From positions 18,763,009 to 18,827,008 of the forward strand of contig CM075938.1 in assembly GCA_038030265.1 (NCBI GenBank): a stretch of 64,000 nucleotides of DNA, given 5' to 3'. The position numbers were made by a program, and so were the translations under genes. This DNA comes from Corythucha ciliata (taxonomy: Eukaryota; Arthropoda; Insecta; Hemiptera; Tingidae). Below are positions 55,321 to 64,000 of this stretch, piece by piece; the stretch's first letter is position 1, and the number at the start of each line of letters is the position of its first letter. The notes beneath the pieces were generated by a model. It saw only the letters and a program-made list of their open reading frames with translations, made no database searches and had not been told where the DNA came from.

Positions 55321-58300
55321 CTACAATATGCGGCTTTAGGTAACAATTGCGAAAAGATGGGCGAAATATTATACTCTAAGGAAATATCCACAGTTTCATA
55401 GTCAAGGGCCAGATGTTTAACTGAAAGAGCTAAATCGATAGTTACCGGTTGAAATTCCCGGTTTTGTGACAAATAATAAGTCGACAGCGTATTCAGCCTT
55501 TGAGCTTGCATCTCCAGGTTTTACGGCTAATTTGACGGTTTTCCAACCATCAGTTTGTAAAGAAAAGTTCGCTATTTCCTTTCGTATTGCGAGTTTGTGA
55601 TGAAAAAGGGGACTATAAGCGTATACTGCCCTTATAATTGGCCAAACGGCACGTTATTGGACCTGAAAATCCAATTTTGGCGATTTCAAACTACAGTTTA
55701 TTTTGTAATGACAATGAGCATCCTAGAAACTCTCGAATAAAGCGAATTTTTTTAAAGCCATTTTTCTTATTCCTCTTCAGCCAAGATCTGCCACTACGGT
55801 GAGGCTCTGCAAGTGAATTGAAAAATGTGGAAATTTTAAGTACATAATCTTGAATTGGTCATGAATTGGGCCAAGCCCCCCACCCCCACCCTTTCGTTCT
55901 CTTAAAGTTTCTTATGAGATCCTTTGAAAATTCGGCAATTTATTGTCTTTGGAAACAAGGGGTAGTCAAGTTTGGGGGGGGGGGGTAGCCCCCTGCTGGA
56001 TCCACGCCTAGAACTTAGAAAGAAGCACTCATTCGCAGTTAAATTTGGGAAAACGCAAAATTGCAGTGTATTTCCCCCACTGCTCTAAGGGACTCATGAT
56101 TATGAACCGCAAACAGCTCAAAATGTTTAATCGGACGAATTCGCTTCCTTAAGTTTCCAGATAAGGCGAATTGTGAAGAGTTTTCCTGATGTATAAATTA
56201 CATATGCCCCCTCATCTTCCTAACCTGTTGGAGTGTTGCGATGCGATTGGGCCGTGTTCAAGCCCTTGATGAGCCCTCATTACGATGTACCAGCTGATAA
56301 AAAGGTGTGCCTGGTCTGCCTGAGTCAAAAGAAAGTACCTAAACTGAAAAAAAAAAAAAAAATCAAAAAATCGCAGGAATCCAATGGGATCACAGCAGTT
56401 TACGCCCATATCCCCACCGCCCCATGAGTCGCAAGCAGCCGAAAAAAAACGGTGTAGTCCACGAGAAGGTAGCGATGAGAAATAAGGAGTGAGAAGGGTC
56501 AACGAGGGGGGGGGGCAGAAAAGGTGAAATCCTGGAGACGACAATAGTGGAATTTAGAGTTGTTGTCTCATCCAAAAACCCAATGTCGCGGTGTTGAGTC
56601 GTTTAAAAACCCAATTTTGGAAATTTATAGCTTCGAAAAACCAGTTTTGTGGATTTGCCTCAAGTCATAGCTTCATCTTGGAAACTACTACGATACCCCT
56701 GGATCCCGGCTTTGTCGGAAATGTTGTCTGATTTGAAAAGTTACTTCTTCGTCACTACCAAAAACAGGCAGGTTTAGCGAAAAAGTGCAAAATCCAACTA
56801 AAGTTCTAATTTAGCCGTTTTTCCATAATTTGAGGATGACACTGAAGTATTTCGATATCAACAATTTGAACACGTCATCCCTAAAAACCACCCCAGACCA
56901 AAAACTCGTCTACCCTAATTATTGCAAACTAAGAATAAAACCTTCTTTTGTGCTTAAATATGTGTGCCTGTGTTGGCTCTCAAAATGTCCAATTGTCCAA
57001 ACGTGAGCGTTTTGTTCAGTTTTTTCGACGTGTTTCAATGTACTCCGGAGGCAGTTTACGAGTCTTTCGGACCATGCTGAATTTCGCGGGTTTGTCTCTC
57101 GAAAAAAAACAACAATTTCGCGCTGATTACTCGTTGGAAAAATCAAATTCAAATTCACGGTGTTCAGTCGTTGAAAAAACCTATCGCGCGGACCAAAACT
57201 TTCCAAGATCAAGGAGTCAAAAAGTACCTTTTGATGAGATGCCATGTCGTAAATACGGTTAGCAGCGTATTTTGTTACCTGTTGCTTACTTACTTTGGTG
57301 GGAGGGGGGAGGTTATATGGTGCAAAGCGGCCAGCTAATCCAAGCTTACAAGCACCTCTCTAGTGCCGCATGCCTTGCTAAGCGTCAGACGTTTCTGAGC
57401 AACCACTTTTTGTCAAATGTACGTGCGGAATTCGAGCAGTTTGACAGTAGGTAACTATGTACTTCGAAGCTTTGCGATAATTTTTTAGCTTGTGCTAAAT
57501 TTCGAACGCAGCGTTTGAAAAAAAAAATCGCTCCGGCAGCTGGCGGTCGGAAAGAGAGCATTTCATTCCGTATACGGATACCCCAAGCCGTCCCAGAAGT
57601 AATAATTTTCATACCATAATTTGTTTCATTAAGCCGAACTTCTTCCTCTATTTTCACTACCCTCTCTTCAAAAATGTCGAAAAGTTTCGGTAGTTTTCCA
57701 AGGGCTTTGTTGTATTAAATTTTTGTGCCGTATTTTATAATACCTAAACGTGTGAATTTAAGCGTTTTTTTTTTCAAATTTCACCCCCCCCCCCCACAAA
57801 GTTTTCGATAAATCTCAATGGAACCCAGGGCTTTTGTTACATTAAATTATTGAGTCGAATTTTAGAGCGCTAAGATGAACTAGCTCATCTTAGCACGAAG
57901 TTCAACGCTATTTTTACACTTCCACACCGGGAGGACCACCCCCACCACCTTGACTTTTTCGAAAAATTAAAATGGGAATCAAAGGCTACTCTAACGTGGA
58001 GTATGCGTACCGAATATGATGCTTCTAGAATCAACTGGTGATTTATAGCGATTTTTTGACCATTTCAACCTCTATTTTCCCCCCTCCTGCTCGACCGATT
58101 TGGCCCAAATGCAATACCGACCGGGGTCTTATGACTACTGATTTTTGTGCCAAAGCGCGTTCCGCTAAATTAATTTTGGCTTATTATTTCTCAATAATAA
58201 GTCTTTGTAATCGTATCGCAAAAAAATTTTTTTGACCCCCCCTCAAAATTTGTAGTTTTACGTTTCAAAGTGCGTAGAATCCAAATCTGCAATAAAAAAA

Positions 58301-58642
58301 AAATGTCCGTCCGCCGTCCGGGCCATATCTTGCCCTAGGATTGCTCGAAAAAACTCGTTATTTCGCACATAGACTCCATTTGGGGTCTAGTTGGTCCTAA
58401 CATCTGATCAGTTTGATCAAATAACCTCCTTGGGTTTTATGGGCCAAAAGCGGGTCCAAAATGGGGATTTTCAAAGGATTTGGGGTCATAGGGGTGTGGG
58501 GTGTCGATTTTCATGTAATTTCAAGCCGGATATGATTACATCCATGAATAATAAACCCACAGTCGAAATAATAAGGCATTGTTCGATAATTCGCAGCGTT
58601 CTTCGAGAGTTATCGTGCTAACAAGAAAACGGCCATAAGCTT

Positions 58643-60097
58643 ATATACAGGGTGGAACAGGATAAGTGTGACAAAAAAAATTGGGTGAAAATAGGCCTCA
58701 TTTGCGATCGAAAACACCCTATAAACCATGGTCCGAAAATCAAAATCCTACGAGATATGATTTTTTAAACGTTTTTTGAGGCTTGCATCACTTTTCTTAA
58801 CTAAATGCGAATAGATCAGTTTACAGCTGACATTTGCAACTTTTGACGATGGATTTGGAAAGAGCACACTTTTTTCTGACAGGAATAGCCATTTTCGATA
58901 AAATTCAACTATTTTCTGTGGGCTTGAGAGATGCTGAAAGTTTTGCAAATCGTGGATCTCTAATTTTTCAAAAACTTCAGCCTCCACTTCTCTACACTAA
59001 ATCTAAGCGTATCGACATCCCATGGGTCGGAAAAACTTCTTCAATTTGTCCTTTTTAAAATTACTCATGAACGTTTTTTTAGTTCTTCAGCGAGTTTTCG
59101 GCAGAAAGGCCATTTCTTGGAAAAAAATAATGATTTTTCTCTTAAAAATCGCTTGTTTTGACCAACCCAATTTGAACGAGCTTTGTGATTCAAAACATGC
59201 TAAAACTCATTAAAGCCTTATCCAAAGTTTTCCTTCGAACCGAATGGAATGCGCACTCCTACCAAAATATAAAAAACTGTCGCTCCGGCAGCTGGCTGTC
59301 GGCAAGGGTGCATTTCACTACTGCGAATTTCGGCGTGTTTAGCTGTTATTCGACGAAATTAGTTCACTTATTGAATCTACTTGTTGTTACCAATTTCCGA
59401 TTCGAAATTCGCAGTAGATAAATGCACTCTATCCGACAGCTAGCTGCGGGAGCCACATTTTTTGGACTTTGACAGGCGTACACAGTCCGCCCCGTTCAAG
59501 GGAAAACTTTGGATGATGCTTTAATGACGTCAATCATGCTAAAAAACACAAAGCTCGTTCAAATGTTGTAGGTCGAAACAAGCGATTTTGAAGAGAAAAA
59601 CCATTCTTTTTTCTAAGAAATGGTCATTTCTGCCGAAAAATCACTGATTAACTAAAAATACGTTCATGAGTAATTTCAAAAAGGACACATTGGGGAAGTT
59701 TTTCCGACCCATGGGATGTCGGTGCGCTCAAATTTCGAAAAGAAAAGCGGGGGTTGACTTTTTTGAAAAATTAGAAATCCTCGATTTGCAAAACTTTGAG
59801 CAGCTCAAGAGCCCCCAGAAAATGGTTGAATTTTATCGTAAATGGCTAATCCTGACTGAAAAAAATGTGCTGTTTCCGAATCTGCCATCAAAAGTTGCAA
59901 TATGTCAGCTGGAAACTGAGTTATTCCCATTTAGTTAAGAAAAGTGACGTGAGTCATAATGAACGTTACAAAAATCATATCTCGTAGGGTTTTGATTTTC
60001 GGACCATGGTACAAAGGGTGTTTTCGATCACAAATGAGGCCTACTTTCACCCAATTTTTTTTGTCACACTTATCCTGTTCCACCCTGTATATATATG
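58643..60097. mobile_element. 1.45-kb imperfect palindrome (fold-back transposon)
   Basis: The left end reads acagggtggaacaggataag, then tgtgac; the right end reads gtcacacttatcctgttcca, then ccctgta. Matching segments continue inward on both arms in mirror order (tcggaccatgg, tctcgtaggattttgat, gtttccgaatc/gatttggaaa, cccatgggtcggaaaaactt, ctcatgaacg, gaacgagctttgtg). They converge on a smaller hairpin with gcgaatttcgg / gaaattcgcagtag near 59370. TATA flanks both ends. No transposase is encoded. Confidence 0.85.
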
Positions 60098-60832
60098 AAT
60101 CCCGGAGACCACTGAATTCGTGTCTAGAGGCTCTGAAGCGTGAAAAAAACATGGCATGACCCATGTTTGCCACCATCACGACGAGACCAATAGTGCATTT
60201 TCAGAATGAAATGCACTAAAATATTGCAGAGATGGGTGCGATTAAAAGCGTTCTAAAATTATTACGAAGGTCTCAGCGCTTTGTTTTTGAGTGACTGGAA
60301 TGGTATAAGGGTGGTGGGGAATTTGTTGACTGCTAAGAAAGGAGAGAAAGTGACCGCGACTTTTTACTTGAAAGGAAAATAAATTTAGCTACTCGGTTTT
60401 TGAAGGTCGACCCTGAATTTGTGTTTAAAACTGTTATCCCCCCCCCCCTCTTTCCCACAGACCAATCAATTTGAAAATCTCTTCAAACCTATTCAAAAAG
60501 TCATTGAACTTGAAGGGTTTGAACTACCCGACAGCCCCTCGCATAATTACAAAATAAAATCGGGGTATCGTCACCTCCCTCCCCCCTATCAAGTTCGTAA
60601 TTATAACAAGAATTGTTTTCCGGATTTTGTTGTTTTTGCAACATCGTGTCCACGTCATCCCTTCGCAATATTCGGTACGCCTTGAAAAAAAAAAAACAAT
60701 TTGGAAGGTGGATGGTAGGGGTTGTTTCCGAGATGCTAAATAAATACCGTCGAACTCGAACACGATGGTTCATAGTTTCACCTAGCTTAAATCACTAAAG
60801 AACTGTCTTCCTGTGGATCCTTAGTAGCGAAA

Positions 60833-61275
60833 ATGAAAGCCGTGAGTGTCAAATTTACTTTGTGCCTTCTTTTTTTTTTTGTAATAGAAATAACAATTTT
60901 GCAAATTGCCCAAAGGCCGTTGTTCTCGTCACTCTCGCCCTCGCACTAATCGTCGAAGCGAAGCCTCAGTTTCAGCCGTCGCAACGGCTCGAAGCCGAAC
61001 CACCCCTTTTCCGGTCCGAGCAGAGAGACGACTACGGTCAGTACTCGCTCAGCTATCTGACCAAGGGCGGCCTTCGTGTAATCGAACAGGCTCGACTCAA
61101 ACCGATTCAGGACGGTCCAGAAACGAAATACGTTCTCGTCAAACAGGGTGAATTCCAGTACACGGGCAGTGACGGCGTTCCTGTTCTATTGAAGTACGTC
61201 GCCGATGAGAACGGCTTTCAACCGACCGGTGATCACCTGCCTGTTGCTCCGGCCGCCCCTGAACCCACTCAATAG
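60833..61275 (+). CDS. Cuticle protein, RR-type chitin-binding domain
   Basis: Secreted structural protein of the exoskeleton. Two exons, 60833-60841 (Met-Lys-Ala, donor gtgagt) and 60916-61275; 122 codons plus stop. This tiny first exon, interrupting the signal peptide, is characteristic of arthropod cuticle genes. The signal peptide ends about at VEA-KPQ. The Rebers-Riddiford domain follows: DDYGQYSLSYLTKGGLRV, then GEFQYTGSDGVPVLLKYVAD and ENGFQPTGDHLP. The short Ala/Pro tail ends at the stop. The pattern G.Y.Y...DG....V.Y.ADE.GF.P.G.HLP resembles RR-1 (soft cuticle). A TATA-like taaataaata lies about 95 bp upstream. The ORF is intact. Confidence 0.92.
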
Positions 61276-61413
61276 TAACAATCATGTTGCTCCCTATCCC
61301 CGCCTATTTCGCAATTATAATTTAATATTTTTTTAACATCAAATTTACTTTTTATGAACCTCCGAAAACTCGGGTACATTTTTTTTGTATTCAAAACAAT
61401 TTTGGTAACATGT

Positions 61414-62962
61414 TTAGACCTCACAATTTGTGTTATCGGGTTTGCTCTCCTTCCGAGTTTCAAAAAAATTGTTTTTCACAACATACCTGACGCACTGAAG
61501 GATCTGATTTCGTTCGTGACGAATTTCTTGGGACAACAACTAGAAAATGATCTAAATTATCCTCCAAAATCATGAAGGTGACGTTAAAAAAAAATCTCAC
61601 CTTTTGAAGTAAAGTGAACTGTTTTGGACGCTTGAAAGCTGGCGCGGAAGTTGGTTTCGGTGGATTCCGTTTACCGAATTTCTTCCGGTTCACACCAGTC
61701 ATACGACTCGCTTCCGTCGGATTTTCACCATTTAAACATTCACCAGTCGTCTCCGACCGTTGTTTTTTTGATTCGATTTCTGCGGGGGGTTCGTTATCAT
61801 CGTCGTCCGAATTGGCAGCGACGATTATCATCCGTTCGGTGTCAATTTTTTGCCGGGCGACACTCGACGGCGGCGGGGATGAGGTCTTGGAAGTGGTTGG
61901 CTCCACTTGAGGGCATTCGTCTGTAATTTTGTGTCGTTAGTAGGAGGCTCAGGAAAAAAAACAAAAAAAAAACCAACAAGGGATGTGAGGAGGGGCACAA
62001 ATAACTTAAAAAGTTACAAACCATCGTCTGAATTGGTATCGTAAGCGGTACACAACGCTGATAGAACGCTACACATTTCCGGCTGTTTAGGGCGTTCTTT
62101 TTCTTGGATATTGGACTGCCACTCGTCATCACTAAGAATTGCGTAGTTTTCTTTCGAGTCTTCCTCCTCGTCCTCTTTTTCCTCGTCATCAATCTTCTCT
62201 TCAGTTTTGACGACTTTCTTATTGAACACATCTATGAGTGAGGGGGAGGGGGAAATGCAAAATGAGTTGGGTGTTTTGAAAGGTGAAAGGCGAAAAATTA
62301 GTACATTGATCGTGGTCTGGGGGAAAGCCTTCGACAACGAGAATGTCTTGTGAAGCGTTTTCAAATAATCGACCGACTATTTTCTTTGGCCTCCTGGGCA
62401 GATTTTTCTTGAATTTCTGCCCCTCTGAAAATAACGACAATACTTTCAATAGAGACGTTCAATAATAATGAATTAATTTGCGTACTTCTGTAGTCCTGTC
62501 GTTGAAATTTAGGTTTGACGTTCTCAGTTATTTCCCCTCTCGCTTGTTTTTCCTTCCGCTCTTCGGCCTTTTCTTCAATCCGGTCTTTCGTGGGATACCG
62601 TCTTAGGAACGAAAATGAATCGATAATCAACAGGTCCGTTGACGGATGAACGAATGAAGTTTAGAGGGGGAGGGAGGTTAGAGTACCTACTTTTTTCTTT
62701 CGGCAATCCATTTGTCTATATCATCTTGGTTGTGAGCGATTTTCTTGTATAGACCAGTGTCGTGCTGAAGGCGAACGTGGGACGCGATAATTGTCGGATG
62801 AGCGCTGAAAGTGCAGCCGTCCCGGCCACAAGTCGCGTGCTCGGACGTGTGAGTCTCGAGTTCCTCGGCGGTGTCCCAGTCGCAGTCGCATGACCCGCAG
62901 TAGAAATCCTCGTCGCCACCGTCATCCTCTTCTTCGTTATCCCCCCCGTCGTCGTCGCCGAC
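61414..62962 (-). CDS. NUFIP1: NUFIP1-like snoRNP assembly zinc-finger protein, 5' end not found
   Basis: Nuclear RNA-binding protein that bridges snoRNP core proteins and the R2TP chaperone during box C/D snoRNP assembly. Exons on the minus strand: 62691-62962, 62486-62601, 62305-62424, 62022-62231, 61601-61920, 61414-61539; 387 codons plus stop, all in phase. Order: an acidic stretch, a C2H2 finger (FYCGSCDCDWDTAEELETH), a second Cys/His motif (CGRDGCTFSAHPTIIASH), the NUFIP1 signature DIDKWIAERKKRYPTKD with RIEEKAEERKEKQARGEI, an acidic middle with ALCTAYDTNSDD, and the conserved C terminus EIRHERNQILQCVRYVVKNN. The first exon found starts at a clear acceptor with no Met in frame, so at least one upstream exon is missing. 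Its stop is 138 bp from that of the convergent cuticle gene. Confidence 0.9.
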
Positions 62963-64000
62963 CTAAACATGATGCGTGTGTTTTGTTCGGGGGGCGGGGC
63001 GTGGGGAGGGATTCAATGGGTGAAAGGGAGAGGAGGAAAAAGAATTCGTTTTAGTAAAATTGAATTTGAAGAGAAATGTGAGAATAAAAGACCATAAAAC
63101 CTTCCCCCCGTGTAATAGCTACCTACGAATGTTTTTATGCTTTGAAATAACCAGTACATTTTTTATTAACCAGTTTAGTTGAATTTCCCAATTATTTTTG
63201 TATTATCAATTCATTAATAAACGGAATGGATGCCTTAATCATACTTACCAGGAAGGCAATGGCTTAAAGGAAGTAGTAGATAGTATTTAACAAAAATTAA
63301 ATTTTAGTTTCAAATAATTAAACAATGACAATAACAACTAATTAATTTAACTAATTAGAACAGGAGCATTTTTATTAGAAAGTTGCCTTCCATTCCTAGT
63401 TTTCAACAAATTTATGGAGAAGCCGAGTTTTAGCGCGGGTAGAAGACGAAATTGGGATGGCCTCCGGAGTGTCTCCAATAATCCGAGAAGTTTTTTTCCC
63501 CCTCAAATTTTCATAGCAACCCCTGCCGAGCATAAGTGTCTCCTGGGTTGGTAGGGCTCGTGGAATTTGGAATTGTTTGTCCTTCCAATAAAAACAAAAC
63601 GCTAAATGGTCATTGAAGTGACAAAACAATAACAATAAAAAAATCGGGGTACATAATTTATGTACCAAAAGGCCCAGTGTTGAGCATTAAACAGAAAAAA
63701 ATGTATGTTCTGGGACTCATTTCCCTACTGATTTTCTTTTAAGTTGAGGGGTTTTTCAAGTTCAGGACAATTACACGTTTTCATTACTCATGCAAATGAC
63801 GTTGACGAACGAAAAATTACGTTTTTTTAAAAATAAAAAAGTACCAGAAAGGAAAAAAGTGGCATAACTTACTCAGTTTTTTGTTGTGCTGTGTGTTTCT
63901 TGTGGCGCGCAACCAAAGAAAAAGTTGTCAGCAGCCAGAAATGTCCACCGTCCTTTTTTTTGTATTAAAACTTTTTTGCCATGTTTTTGCAAAGGGAAAA
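62963..64000. other. Right-edge region, NUFIP1 5' side
   Basis: AT-rich. It should hold the missing NUFIP1 start exon. A strong minus-strand donor (cctg|gtaagtatg) lies near 63248, but the frame before it carries a stop when joined to the known exon. The unassigned ORF at 63396-63601 is listed separately. Confidence 0.4.
63396..63601 (-). CDS. Unassigned terminal-exon-like open frame
   Basis: The minus-strand acceptor ccatttag precedes 68 open codons and a stop (begins FCFYWKDKQFQIPRALP, ends RLLHKFVEN). Dibasic and monobasic sites suggest a secreted precursor, but without a convincing signal peptide this is a guess. It may be the last exon of a gene beyond the window, or chance. Confidence 0.25.

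Larger units (their letters stand above)
54511..60832. other. Gene-free 6.3-kb interval with repeats
   Basis: Contains C/G runs (55005, 55975, 56510, 57785, 60437), a reverse family-B patch (55150-55320), family-A patches (56560-56660, 57070-57190), a ctccggcagctggcggtcgg motif at about 57525 that recurs inside the large palindrome, the palindrome itself (58643-60097), and the dispersed repeat at 60170-60222. Open frames here look fortuitous. Confidence 0.6.

Noticed and set aside
1..64000. tRNA, rRNA, snRNA genes
   Set aside because: Scanned by eye for cloverleaf B-box/A-box patterns and rRNA-like blocks; none was convincing. A dedicated tRNAscan-SE/Infernal run would be decisive.

Overview
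The window is nuclear DNA from an animal, very probably a crustacean. The genes are split by many short GT-AG introns (mostly about 45-75 bp). Two of them point to an arthropod: a pigment-dispersing hormone (PDH) precursor and an RR-type cuticle protein. The predicted PDH (NAELINSLLGLPKVLNDA-amide) is of the crustacean beta-PDH type. No RNA gene, CRISPR array or prokaryote-like operon was seen. All exon joins were made by hand from splice signals, reading phase and protein-family similarity recalled from memory; no alignment was run.

Layout. 46-2797 (+) VPS52, tail to tail with a 5'-short UTP23 (2817-3826, -). 3.8-7.8 kb is repeat-like DNA. 7814-11630 (+) POMT1 with 13 exons. 13743-15089 (-) an intronless serine carboxypeptidase (CPVL-like). 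15496-21701 (-) PPT2, with a 5.1-kb first intron full of degenerate minisatellites. 21971-26992 (+) a C18orf21/RMP24-like zinc-ribbon protein, head to head with PPT2. 27473-38777 (-) a HOIP/LUBEL linear-ubiquitin ligase, 5' end not found. 40.7-41.7 kb (-) unassigned exon-like ORFs. 41950-42350 (-) PDH. 42.4-48.3 kb repeats. 48377-50145 (-) a DHRS4-type short-chain dehydrogenase. 50.47-54.5 kb two hAT elements nested in a copia remnant. 54.5-60.8 kb repeats, including a 1.45-kb imperfect palindrome. 60833-61275 (+) cuticle protein. 61414-62962 (-) NUFIP1, 5' end not found. 63396-63601 (-) an unassigned ORF.

Most genes are unrelated housekeeping loci: vesicle tethering, ribosome and snoRNP assembly, O-mannosylation, lysosomal hydrolysis, RNase MRP, ubiquitin signalling and carbonyl reduction. 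They are packed as convergent or divergent neighbours. Between and inside them lie families of degenerate 30-40 bp repeats, fold-back elements, MITEs and many G/C homopolymers of eight or more bases.

The most striking observation is in the ligase gene. Two adjacent, homologous exons with identical entry and exit phases encode alternative versions of the C-terminal part of the linear-chain-determining domain (LDD). They cannot be joined to each other in frame, so they look like mutually exclusive exons.
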